Shown: in pieces, positions 7,515 through 15,645 of the stretch
Layout: the number at the start of each line of letters is the position of its first letter
How positions within the stretch are numbered: position 1 is the stretch's first letter
Source of the DNA: Zhouia amylolytica
GTDB lineage: Bacteria; Bacteroidota; Bacteroidia; Flavobacteriales; Flavobacteriaceae
Direction: 5' to 3'
Assembly: GCF_900116365.1 (NCBI RefSeq)
Contig: NZ_FPAG01000009.1
Location: 156,633-220,632, forward strand
Length of the DNA: 64,000 bases
Program-made: the position numbers and the translations under genes
The notes under the pieces: model-generated
Told to the model about the DNA's origin: nothing
Database searches by the model: none
What the model saw: the letters and a program-made list of their open reading frames with translations, nothing else

Positions 7515-9839
7515 ATGAAAATTTTAAAAAACACTACCGGAAACGTTACACTCAGTATCGTTTCCGCACTTTTAATGATCGGTTGTACGGAAACCCAAAC
7601 TAAGGAGGCCATTACAACCGCAGACTACCAGGATGCTGCCAAGCACCTTTCTTCTAATTTAAATCAATATGTATATGGCTCTGCTGAACGTGGTCTTTGG
7701 ACAGGCGATTCCATTTACACCTATCAGAAGAAAACAAAATCAGGTAAAGAGTTTATCACGGTGAACACCAATACTTCGGAGAAGCAAGCTGCTTTTGATC
7801 ATCAGAAGCTTGCTGAAGCCCTTGCTGGTGTACTCGAAGTGGATGTTAAACCTGAACTGCTTCCGTTTTACGGGATTGCACATACGAGTCATAACACGAT
7901 CGAATTCAGTATTGATGGTAAAACCTATAGCTGCAACCTGGATGATTATAGTATTTCGACCGTTGAAGCCTCGAATAATGCGAGACCTAATCGTAATGAA
8001 TATGTAGCACCAAACGGAAAAATAGCTGCCTTTATCAGTGATCATAACTTATGGGTTCGAAATCTGGAGACCGGAGTGAAAACACAACTTACCTCAGACG
8101 GAAAACAAGATTATGGCTATGCAACCAACAATGCCGGTTGGATCAAGAATGATCGTCCGGTTTTAAAATGGTCGCCAGACTCTGATAAAATTGCCACTTT
8201 TCAGCAAGATGCCAGAGGCGTTGGAGAAATGTATCTTACCAGTACTAAAGTTGGTCATCCTGATTTAGAGGCATGGAAATATGAATTACCCGGAGATAGT
8301 ATCGTATTCATGTTGGAGCGCGTTATTATCGATATTCCTACCCGAAAAATAACTCGTTTAAAAACAAATGCCGATTATCAACGATCGACCATTACGGACC
8401 ATGTCGCTGACTGGAGTGGTGAGTTACTGGATGCTGAATGGAGTAAGGATGGCTCTAAGTTTGCTTTTGTGTCTTCATCAAGAGATCATAAAATTGCTGA
8501 ACTTAAAATTGCGGATGCGAAAACAGGTTCTGTTACTTCTATTTTTAAAGAAGAAGTAGATACTTATTTTGAATCGGGTGTTGACGAAGTTAACTGGCAT
8601 GTATTGTTTGACAGCAATGAATTTATCTGGTATTCGGAAAGGGATAATTGGGGGCACCTTTATTTGTACAACCTGCAAACAGGCGAGTTAAAAAATCAGA
8701 TCACTAAAGGCGACTGGCAGGTAAGAGCGGTATTGAAAGTAGATACTGAGGCAAGAAAACTATACTTTACTGCCGGAGGAAAAGAAGAAGGAAACCCGTA
8801 CCACGATTACCTTTACAGCATAAATTTCGACGGGAGTGACCTAATTTGCCTTACTCCTGATAAAGGAACGCACCGTACGCAAATTTCTCCTTCATGGGAG
8901 TATATCGTAGATACTTACTCTAGTACCACCAATGCACCTGTAACTGTTTTAAGAAATATGAAGGGTGAAAAGATCCTGGATTTAGAGGTTACTGATATTT
9001 CGGAATTAAAGGCCAACGGATGGCAGGAGCCAATTGAGTTCACTACCAAAGCCAGAGATGGAGAAACCGACTTATACGGTATCATGTATGTTCCTAGCTC
9101 GTATAAGGATAGTGAGTCGTATCCGGTGCTTAATTATATCTATCCCGGGCCACAATCAGGGAGTGTGGGCAATTATTCGTTCAGAGCTGCCCGAAGCGAT
9201 TTCCAGGCTATTGCCGAATTAGGTTTTGTGGTCGTAGCTGTGGATGCTATGGGTACTCCGGGAAGGTCGAAATCGTTTCACGATGCCTATTATGGTAATA
9301 TGGGAGATAATGGTTTACCAGATAATATCACGACGATCAAGCAACTTGCGGAAAAGTATCCGGCCATGGATACTACCCGTGTTGGGATCTGGGGGCATTC
9401 CGGAGGTGGATTTGCTTCAACGGATGCTGTATTGCGTTATCCTGACTTTTATGATGTTGCCGTTTCGAGTTCGGGGAATCACGATAACAGAAACTATGAA
9501 GCTGATTGGGGTGAAAAATGGCATGGTTTATTAAAAACGAATCCTGACGGAACTACCAACTATGACAGTCAGGCCAATCAACTACTAGTAGAAAATTTAA
9601 AAGGGAAATTACTCTTAGCCCATGGTACGATGGACAACAATGTACCTCCTTCCAATACGCTATTGGTTGTAGAAGCTCTTATTAAAGCAAATAAAGATTT
9701 TGATCTCATCATGTATCCGAATAAAAGACATGGTTATGGAGACATGACCAAGTACATGATGCGTAAGCGATGGGATTATTTTGTAAAACATTTAAAAGGA
9801 GTTGAACCGCCTAAAGAATTTTCATTAGACGAGCTCTAA
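7515..9839 (+). CDS. Dipeptidyl peptidase IV, lipoprotein (S9B)
   Basis: A 774-residue serine peptidase that removes X-Pro or X-Ala dipeptides from peptide N-termini. The N-terminal L-M-I-G-C lipobox (C24) indicates lipid anchoring. The DPPIV beta-propeller fills about residues 110-480. The alpha/beta hydrolase domain carries the nucleophile in G-H-S-G-G-G (S629), Asp in G-T-M-D-N-N-V (D707) and His in K-R-H-G-Y-G (H739). All three are present, in the S9 order. It follows the M20 dipeptidase gene closely and precedes Xaa-Pro aminopeptidase, so the three make a coherent set for degrading proline-containing peptides. Confidence 0.92.
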   Translation: MKILKNTTGNVTLSIVSALLMIGCTETQTKEAITTADYQDAAKHLSSNLNQYVYGSAERGLWTGDSIYTYQKKTKSGKEFITVNTNTSEKQAAFDHQKLAEALAGVLEVDVKPELLPFYGIAHTSHNTIEFSIDGKTYSCNLDDYSISTVEASNNARPNRNEYVAPNGKIAAFISDHNLWVRNLETGVKTQLTSDGKQDYGYATNNAGWIKNDRPVLKWSPDSDKIATFQQDARGVGEMYLTSTKVGHPDLEAWKYELPGDSIVFMLERVIIDIPTRKITRLKTNADYQRSTITDHVADWSGELLDAEWSKDGSKFAFVSSSRDHKIAELKIADAKTGSVTSIFKEEVDTYFESGVDEVNWHVLFDSNEFIWYSERDNWGHLYLYNLQTGELKNQITKGDWQVRAVLKVDTEARKLYFTAGGKEEGNPYHDYLYSINFDGSDLICLTPDKGTHRTQISPSWEYIVDTYSSTTNAPVTVLRNMKGEKILDLEVTDISELKANGWQEPIEFTTKARDGETDLYGIMYVPSSYKDSESYPVLNYIYPGPQSGSVGNYSFRAARSDFQAIAELGFVVVAVDAMGTPGRSKSFHDAYYGNMGDNGLPDNITTIKQLAEKYPAMDTTRVGIWGHSGGGFASTDAVLRYPDFYDVAVSSSGNHDNRNYEADWGEKWHGLLKTNPDGTTNYDSQANQLLVENLKGKLLLAHGTMDNNVPPSNTLLVVEALIKANKDFDLIMYPNKRHGYGDMTKYMMRKRWDYFVKHLKGVEPPKEFSLDEL

Positions 9840-9865
9840 GCATCGAATATCTTAAATAGTTCTAA

Positions 9866-9897
9866 AAGTCCTTGAAAATCTTCAAGGACTTTTTTTA
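9866..9897 (+). terminator. Rho-independent terminator after dipeptidyl peptidase IV
   Basis: An 11-bp stem AAGTCCTTGAA / TTCAAGGACTT with an AATC loop is followed by a T-run (9890-9896). Confidence 0.88.
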
Positions 9898-9914
9898 GAT
9901 CCTATAATTCTATA

Positions 9915-9922
9915 TACATTTG
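9915..9922 (+). promoter_or_regulatory. -7 element of the Xaa-Pro aminopeptidase gene
   Basis: TACATTTG matches TAnnTTTG exactly, 24 nt upstream of the ATG at 9947 and just after the preceding terminator, so the gene probably has its own promoter. Confidence 0.55.
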
Positions 9923-9946
9923 AGGCTCAATTAAAAAAACACACCT

Positions 9947-11335
9947 ATGTTTTCAAAAGATATATATGTTTCGAGAAGGCAACAGTTACAAGCGACTGTT
10001 AAAAGTGGTATCTTATTATTTCCGGGAAACGGCAATGTTGGAATGAATTGCAGAGACAACTGGTTTCATTTCCGTCAGGACAGCACGTTTTTGTACTATA
10101 CCGGAATCAATCAACCTGATTTATATTTTCTGATCGATATAGACAACGATAAAGAAATTCTTTTTGGTAACGACCTCACTCCGGAAGATATGGTATGGGT
10201 AGGTGCTGCTGATCCGTTGCAGGTTTTTGCAGACAAAGCAGGCATTCAAGAAGTTCGACCATTAAAGGAGCTTGCCTCATACCTTAAAACGGCAAGCGGT
10301 AAAGGACAGAAAGTACATTATCTACCTCCATACCGAGCGCAGACCACTGTTGAAATCAGTGAAATGCTGGACATTCCTACCCAGGAGGTTGCTAATCAAA
10401 AATCTGTTGATTTCATTAAGGCCGTTGTAGCACAACGTTCATATAAAAGTGATATTGAATTATCGGAAATCACTAAAGCAGTTGACATTACGGCCGACAT
10501 GCATATCCATGCTATCAAAAATGTAAAGGTGGGTCGCACTGAAAAAGAAATTGCTGCAGAATTAGAGGCCATTGCTTCTGCCAAAGGAAGCAGTATTTCC
10601 TTCCCTATTATTTTAACAAAGGATGGACAATACTTACATAATCATGCTACCTCAGCCGTATTGAATGAAGGCGACCTGGTATTGGTTGATTGCGGAGCGG
10701 AGACTTTGATGAATTACGCAGGAGATATGACTAGAACCATGCCTGCAGGAGAGCGATTTACCGACCTGCAAAAGGAGGTTTACAATATTGTTTTAGATGC
10801 GCATGAATCGTCTATCGCTGCATTAAAACCGGGTGTCTTGTTTAAAGATGTTCACGAGTTAGCTGCTTCGAGACTTGTTGAAGGTCTTAAAGGCATGGGA
10901 CTCATGAAAGGGAATACAGAAGATGCAGTTCAAGCAGGAGCGCACACCTTATTCTTCCAGTGCGGATTAGGACATATGATGGGGATGGATGTTCACGATA
11001 TGGAGAATTTAGGAGAAGAATATGTGGGATACACAGAAACACTTAAGAAAAATCCAGCGTTCGGATTCAGATCTTTACGATTGGGTAGAGCCTTAGAAGA
11101 ACGATTTGTTATTACTGTAGAACCAGGCTTATATTTCAATCCATTCCTGATCGACAAATGGAAAGCAGAAGGGAAATATACTGACTTCGTGAATTACGAT
11201 GCAGTAGAAAAATTTAAAACCTTCGGTGGAATCAGAGTAGAAGAAGATCTTTTAATTACTAAAGATGGTAGTCAGATTCTAGGAAAGCCAGTTGCTAAAA
11301 CGGTTGCTGATGTAGAGGAGTTGAAGAATTCTTAA
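9947..11335 (+). CDS. pepP: Xaa-Pro aminopeptidase (M24B)
   Basis: A 462-residue cytoplasmic metallopeptidase that removes the N-terminal residue from peptides with Pro in position 2. An aminopeptidase-P N-terminal domain (about 1-150) precedes the pita-bread M24 domain. The five metal ligands are all visible: D248 in V-D-C-G-A, D260 in A-G-D-M-T-R, H343 in G-L-G-H-M-M-G, E392 in V-E-P-G-L-Y and E432 in R-V-E-E-D. No signal peptide. It lies just downstream of the dipeptidyl peptidase IV operon but has its own promoter-like element and terminator. Confidence 0.92.
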   Translation: MFSKDIYVSRRQQLQATVKSGILLFPGNGNVGMNCRDNWFHFRQDSTFLYYTGINQPDLYFLIDIDNDKEILFGNDLTPEDMVWVGAADPLQVFADKAGIQEVRPLKELASYLKTASGKGQKVHYLPPYRAQTTVEISEMLDIPTQEVANQKSVDFIKAVVAQRSYKSDIELSEITKAVDITADMHIHAIKNVKVGRTEKEIAAELEAIASAKGSSISFPIILTKDGQYLHNHATSAVLNEGDLVLVDCGAETLMNYAGDMTRTMPAGERFTDLQKEVYNIVLDAHESSIAALKPGVLFKDVHELAASRLVEGLKGMGLMKGNTEDAVQAGAHTLFFQCGLGHMMGMDVHDMENLGEEYVGYTETLKKNPAFGFRSLRLGRALEERFVITVEPGLYFNPFLIDKWKAEGKYTDFVNYDAVEKFKTFGGIRVEEDLLITKDGSQILGKPVAKTVADVEELKNS

Positions 11336-11357
11336 TAATATTCACAACATATAAGGA

Positions 11358-11395
11358 GTCCGCCTGGTTAAAGTTACCCAGGCGGGCTTTTTTTT
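11358..11395 (+). terminator. Rho-independent terminator after pepP
   Basis: GC-rich stem CCGCCTGG / CCAGGCGG (11360-11367 and 11378-11385) followed by eight T after GC. Confidence 0.9.
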
Positions 11396-11720
11396 GACTG
11401 CTCTTCACATCAATAGATATCAAAAGTGGAATACCCCTCTTTTGTAAGGAGCCTCTTTATATTCTTATATATTTCCAACACATACTTCAGGCATACACCA
11501 ACTATACTTTATCCATACTGTATCTATACCTTATCCATGCCTTTGCACCGGGCCTAGAGTACCTAAACCCATAGTATTCAACTGTTTAATATTTCTTTAA
11601 GCTCCTCTAAAAAAACACCCTTATTTGCCGGCAACCACGATCATTATATGAGGATTGAATCTTCTTTATCTTCCCTGTTATCTCGGTAAGCTTTATTAAT
11701 TAATTCTTAAAATTATTACC
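11396..11720. other. Gene-free stretch before blaI
   Basis: About 325 bp with no credible ORF. It holds two near-identical AT-rich direct repeats of the form TATAC(t)TTATCCAT at 11503-11516 and 11525-11538. Nothing else recognisable was found; the functional promoter lies immediately to the right. Confidence 0.3.
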
Positions 11721-11761
11721 TCTACAGTTGTAGAATTAAATTTTATTTCTACATTTGTAGA
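11721..11761 (+). promoter_or_regulatory. Twin BlaI-type operators overlapping the blaI promoter
   Basis: Two 14-bp palindromes, TCTACAGTTGTAGA (11721-11734) and TCTACATTTGTAGA (11748-11761), have centres 27 bp apart. The TACA/TGTA core is the kind of site bound by BlaI/MecI dimers. The promoter is built into them: TTG (11728-11730) lies in the first and TACATTTG (11750-11757), an exact -7 element, in the second, with a 19-nt spacer. Binding of the adjacent BlaI would block both promoter elements. Confidence 0.82.
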
Positions 11762-11781
11762 GAACAATACCATTATAGTCT

Positions 11782-12147
11782 ATGAAACTATCAAAATCAG
11801 AAGAGGAGGTGATGAATCATTTATGGAGGTTAAAGAAAGCTTTTATGAAAGATTTATTGGAACAATACGAAGAGCCAAAGCCTGCCAATACGACTATTGC
11901 CACCCTTTTAAAGCGTATGCAGGACAAGGGGTTTGTTTCTTACAAGCTTTTTGGCAAATCGCGGGAATATTATCCTTTGGTTACGAAAGAGAGCTATTTT
12001 TCAAAACAATTGAAAGGCTTGATCAAGAACTTCTTTAACGATTCACCGGCTCAGTTTGCTTCATTTTTTACGGAGAAGACTGATTTGAGCGAGGAAGAAT
12101 TAAAGGAATTAAGAAAGATTATCGACGATCAATTAAAGAAATCGTAA
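11782..12147 (+). CDS. BlaI/MecI/CopY family repressor
   Basis: A 121-residue winged-helix repressor. The N-terminal block L-S-K-S-E-E-E-V-M-N-H-L-W and the recognition-helix region N-T-T-I-A-T-L-L-K-R-M-Q-D-K-G-F are typical of the BlaI family; the C-terminal half (about 75-121) is the helical dimerisation region. In this family the repressor is inactivated by a membrane M56 peptidase, here encoded 3 nt downstream. Two palindromes over its own promoter imply autoregulation. Nothing in the neighbourhood is a beta-lactamase, so the signal and the regulon are unknown. Confidence 0.92.
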   Translation: MKLSKSEEEVMNHLWRLKKAFMKDLLEQYEEPKPANTTIATLLKRMQDKGFVSYKLFGKSREYYPLVTKESYFSKQLKGLIKNFFNDSPAQFASFFTEKTDLSEEELKELRKIIDDQLKKS

Positions 12148-12150
12148 ATC

Positions 12151-14322
12151 ATGCTATTCTACTTTATAAAATCGGGAGCTTGTTTAGCTATTTTATTAGT
12201 GTTTTATAAGTTTTTCTTAGAAAAGGAAGGCATACATACCTTTAAGCGCTATTACCTCCTGACAGCTGTTATTATAAGTTTTGTTATTCCTTTGATAACC
12301 TTCACGCAATATATTGAGGTTTCAGAAGGGGCCACTCCTGTATTTACCGGTGCCATGTCTTTTGATGAAGACACTAGTGCCTTATCAACCGTTAGTTACC
12401 GGCCTGCCGTTTTATGGAGCATCTACGGTATTGGAGTCCTGTTCTTTTACCTGCGATTCCTGGTACGAATAAAAGGCATTATAAACCGAATAAAACAGAA
12501 CCCTGTTAAGCAATACGCTATTTATACCAACGTATTACACAAAGACAAACTAGCGCCCCATACCTTTTTAAAATACATCTTTTTAAACGGCGACGACTAC
12601 CATCAAAACAACATCCCGGACGAGGTATTATTACACGAAAAGGCTCATGCCAGGCAGCAACACTCGCTCGATATTATATTTCTGGAAGTCTTACAGATTA
12701 TATGCTGGTTTAATCCGTTCATTTATTGGGCTAAAAGGCATATCAAACTAAACCATGAGTTCTTAGCAGACCGCGAGGTTTTAAATCACGGAGTTCATTC
12801 ATCAACCTATCAGGAACTATTACTGGCATTCTCATCAAGTGCCAAACATACAGGCCTTTCTAGTGCCATTAATTATTCATCAATCAAAAAACGATTTACC
12901 GTTATGAAAAAACAAACATCAAATTTCACCTGGCTGAAGTCGGCTTTATTATTGCCACTGTTAGCGGTACTTATTTACAGTTTTAGTGAAAAAGAAACTA
13001 AGTTGATACACGATCAACCAGATGTGATTGTACTGAAAATGTCAATCGATAATGAAATTGAATTTCAAGAATCTACCTTCACCTTAAAAACCATCGAACA
13101 GAAACTCTCCAGTTATATTGAAAGAGGGGAAGTTCATATTGAATATGGTCCGGATGTAAGCGTTGAGGCTTGCAATTCACTTCATAACCTTTTGATTACG
13201 CTTGGCTTTCCTACTATTAAAGAATATGCTATTGGAACGAATGGAATTCTGATGAAGGAAATGTACAATCACCTATTGGAAGCAAACACTCCCGAGGAAG
13301 CCTTGCGCGAATATAATAGTTTAGTTAAACATTATAATACCTTCAACCTGGAAAAGGGTATGGACCTTATCGATATTAGTAAAATTCAACATCTCTACGA
13401 AAAGTTATCGCCAGAGCAAAAGAAATCTGCTGAACCTTATCCTGATTTATCCTCTTTTAAAAATTCGAAAAAGTTAATTACAACCATACAACAGGGTGCT
13501 TCCAAAAAAATGATTGCCGAATACAACAAACTGGCGAGAAAATACAAGAATGCTAATTCCGGCACCATTAAAATTGATAAAAAGGAGGTAGAGCGTATGT
13601 ATTATATCTACGGTATCATGACGGAAGCGCAGAAAAAGGAGGCGGAGCCTTATCCCAATATTCCACCCCCACCACCAGGATCATCTAACACGGCCAATTA
13701 TTCAAAATCCAGAAGCAAATTTTTAGCATACGTTACGCCTAAAGGAGCATGGCCACAAGTATATTTAAGTTTACCAGAGGACGAAGCCAAGGTTGCTAAA
13801 AAATTATACGACCGTATGATTGAGGCTTATTACCAACTGAGTGCGGAAGAAAAAAGTAACCAGGAAAAATTACCACCTCCTCCTCCACCTGCGCGGAAAC
13901 ACAAGCAGGTAAAAGAAGAAATCATCGAAGTTATTGAGGTCCCGGCACCCCCTGCTCCACCAAGACCTAAAGAGCCTGTAGTTATAGAGGTAGTTGAAGA
14001 AAGAGCGAGTGAGGTAGTAGAGGTACGCGAGGTCATTGAGGTGGTTGAAGTTCCTGTAGAAACAGAAAACACTCCTAAAAAGGTAATTCAGGTTATGGAG
14101 GTAGAAGGTGCCGTGCCACCTCCACCGCCACCACCGAATCCGGAAGAGCACATGAAGGAGCTAGCCAAGCAAAACGCAACGTTTTATTTTAACGGTTCGA
14201 AGATCAGTGCTAAAAAAGCGATTGAACTGGTAAAATCAAAAAAAGCGATCAACATATCGGTTCTCAAAGGTAATGAAGGCATACCTACGGTAAAACTAAC
14301 CGACCAACCTATTGAACACTAA
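12151..14322 (+). CDS. M56 (BlaR1-like) membrane metallopeptidase with Pro/Val-Glu-rich tail
   Basis: A 723-residue membrane sensor-peptidase. Hydrophobic segments lie near 5-22, 37-53, 90-108 and 268-284. The zinc motif H-E-K-A-H (162-166) and a downstream Glu in N-H-E-F-L-A-D (E203) fit M56. The region after the last membrane segment is presumably periplasmic and unlike a penicillin sensor. It holds three related segments, each ending in an E-Q/A-Q-K/E-K-x-x-x-E-P-Y-P or similar block, then proline tracts and repeated V-I/V-E-V motifs (about 585-660), and a final short domain. It forms an operon with blaI and is followed by a terminator. In the M56 family the peptidase triggers cleavage of BlaI. 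The stimulus here is unknown. Confidence 0.85.
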   Translation: MLFYFIKSGACLAILLVFYKFFLEKEGIHTFKRYYLLTAVIISFVIPLITFTQYIEVSEGATPVFTGAMSFDEDTSALSTVSYRPAVLWSIYGIGVLFFYLRFLVRIKGIINRIKQNPVKQYAIYTNVLHKDKLAPHTFLKYIFLNGDDYHQNNIPDEVLLHEKAHARQQHSLDIIFLEVLQIICWFNPFIYWAKRHIKLNHEFLADREVLNHGVHSSTYQELLLAFSSSAKHTGLSSAINYSSIKKRFTVMKKQTSNFTWLKSALLLPLLAVLIYSFSEKETKLIHDQPDVIVLKMSIDNEIEFQESTFTLKTIEQKLSSYIERGEVHIEYGPDVSVEACNSLHNLLITLGFPTIKEYAIGTNGILMKEMYNHLLEANTPEEALREYNSLVKHYNTFNLEKGMDLIDISKIQHLYEKLSPEQKKSAEPYPDLSSFKNSKKLITTIQQGASKKMIAEYNKLARKYKNANSGTIKIDKKEVERMYYIYGIMTEAQKKEAEPYPNIPPPPPGSSNTANYSKSRSKFLAYVTPKGAWPQVYLSLPEDEAKVAKKLYDRMIEAYYQLSAEEKSNQEKLPPPPPPARKHKQVKEEIIEVIEVPAPPAPPRPKEPVVIEVVEERASEVVEVREVIEVVEVPVETENTPKKVIQVMEVEGAVPPPPPPPNPEEHMKELAKQNATFYFNGSKISAKKAIELVKSKKAINISVLKGNEGIPTVKLTDQPIEH

Positions 14323-14346
14323 ACAAGTAACTATATTGACCGGTTC

Positions 14347-14374
14347 GCCTCAAAGAATTCTTTGAGGCTTTTTT
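14347..14374 (+). terminator. Rho-independent terminator of the blaI/M56 operon
   Basis: A perfect 22-nt palindrome with arms GCCTCAAAG / CTTTGAGGC (14347-14368) is followed by six T. Confidence 0.9.
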
Positions 14375-14380
14375 ATGTTA

Positions 14381-14388
14381 TATTTTTG
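14381..14388 (+). promoter_or_regulatory. Possible -7 element of the following lipoprotein gene
   Basis: TATTTTTG matches TAnnTTTG. A TTTG at 14361-14364, inside the terminator stem, is 16 nt upstream, slightly short for a -33 element. The ATG is 58 nt downstream. Confidence 0.35.
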
Positions 14389-14446
14389 GCATAGTAATTG
14401 TAGGAATTGGATTAAATTATTGAACCAATCAAATACATCCAAAATT

Positions 14447-15499
14447 ATGACCAAAACACTTCTCATGTTTATGGCAATCACATTATGTATTGCCTGCAAG
14501 TCAGATCCTGAAAAAAAAGAATCAACTACTAGCACCTCTATTCGTCCGGATTATATTGCTTATCAAAGCCATATCAGTATGGCTGAAAAGCACATCCTGG
14601 ACTCCAACTATGTGGCCGCCTTTAAGCAATACGACACCGCATTTACTTTGGTGAAAAAACCACTTGCCAAACACTGTTTTACCGCTATGCAGGTTAGTGC
14701 TACCGTAGACAGCCTTGATCATTTTAAGAAATATAGCCTTGAAGGAATGCGCCGAGGCTTGTTGCCGCAATATTTTAAAGAAGACTCTCTGCTAAACGGC
14801 TACCTAAAGCAAAAAGAACTGTATCCATTTATAGATGAAAATTTTGAGTCCAGTAATAAAATCTATGAAGAAAGCATCAACACTTTTTTAAGCGATACCT
14901 TGTATAAGTTAACAATCTTAGATCAAAAATGGAAAGTACATTATTGGGATTCCTTAGCAAGGGTAGACCCTATAAACAAACCTAAATATGATTCTTTATA
15001 CAATATTGTCATCAGTGATATTGTGGAAAACAAATTGATTCCCTTGATTAAAGATTATGGGTATCCGGGTGAACGACTAATTGGCGCTAGTGCTGTAGGA
15101 TATGATCCTAATGACTCCTATAGGAGAGCATACGTCCAAAATTCAGCAAAAATCATTCTATGGCACTATTATTCCCTGCCTAGACAAAAATGTGATTATA
15201 ATGATCTTTTTTGGGAAGAAGTAACGAACGGGAACTTAGACCCCGGACATTATGCTACCTTTATTGACTTTCAGGCAAGAAAAGGTGCAGACACTATTTG
15301 TAACAATGTCAAAATCTACGACCAACATTTTATCGTCACGGATTCCACAAGATTTGATGAGTTTAATACCAGAAGGGCTCAACTTGGTTTAGAACCAATC
15401 GAGGAACGCAATAAAAAATACAAACGAGGTCAAAAAGCTTGTAAAGAAATTAAAGAAGGAAACTTTAAGCACATCAAACTCTTTTACTGGTGTGGTTAA
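14447..15499 (+). CDS. Lipoprotein of unknown function, possibly DUF6624-like
   Basis: I choose the ATG at 14447 because it gives a proper lipoprotein signal (M-T-K-T-L-L ... C-I-A-C, C17); the open frame extends to 14375 but starts inside the terminator's T-run. The mature 333 residues begin with a Ser/Thr/Lys linker, then a TPR-like helical region (A-E-K-H-I-L-D-S-N-Y-V-A-A-F-K-Q-Y), and end with a domain containing Y-P-G-E-R-L-I-G and I-I-L-W-H-Y-Y, which loosely recalls DUF6624. Cysteines are scattered and form no metal motif. It has its own terminator, so it is monocistronic. I do not assign a function. Confidence 0.65.
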   Translation: MTKTLLMFMAITLCIACKSDPEKKESTTSTSIRPDYIAYQSHISMAEKHILDSNYVAAFKQYDTAFTLVKKPLAKHCFTAMQVSATVDSLDHFKKYSLEGMRRGLLPQYFKEDSLLNGYLKQKELYPFIDENFESSNKIYEESINTFLSDTLYKLTILDQKWKVHYWDSLARVDPINKPKYDSLYNIVISDIVENKLIPLIKDYGYPGERLIGASAVGYDPNDSYRRAYVQNSAKIILWHYYSLPRQKCDYNDLFWEEVTNGNLDPGHYATFIDFQARKGADTICNNVKIYDQHFIVTDSTRFDEFNTRRAQLGLEPIEERNKKYKRGQKACKEIKEGNFKHIKLFYWCG

Positions 15500-15503
15500 A
15501 ATA

Positions 15504-15533
15504 AAAGCCCGCTAAAATAGCGGGCTTTATTTT
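15504..15533 (+). terminator. Rho-independent terminator after the lipoprotein gene
   Basis: An 11-bp stem AAAGCCCGCTA / TAGCGGGCTTT (15504-15514 and 15518-15528) with a 3-nt loop is followed by ATTTT. Confidence 0.85.
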
Positions 15534-15582
15534 CTGATTATTGTTCCATTAAACACTCTTTATGTTAGAAAACAAAAAACAG

Positions 15583-15614
15583 TTTGTCATCAACCATTAG
15601 ATCATCTATTTTTA
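15583..15614 (+). promoter_or_regulatory. Candidate promoter of the heparinase-like gene
   Basis: TTTG (15583-15586), a 20-nt spacer and TATTTTTA (15607-15614, one mismatch to TAnnTTTG) lie 31 nt upstream of the ATG at 15646. Confidence 0.45.
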
Positions 15615-15645
15615 AGCTTAGAGGTATCAAACAATCTAAACATTG

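Noticed and set aside
11503..11538. AT-rich direct repeats upstream of blaI
   Set aside because: Short, low complexity and not placed relative to any promoter; no function can be supported.
13830..14151. Antisense ORFs opposite the M56 tail
   Set aside because: They arise from the repeated proline and Val/Glu codons and contain low-complexity Ser/Thr or aromatic runs.
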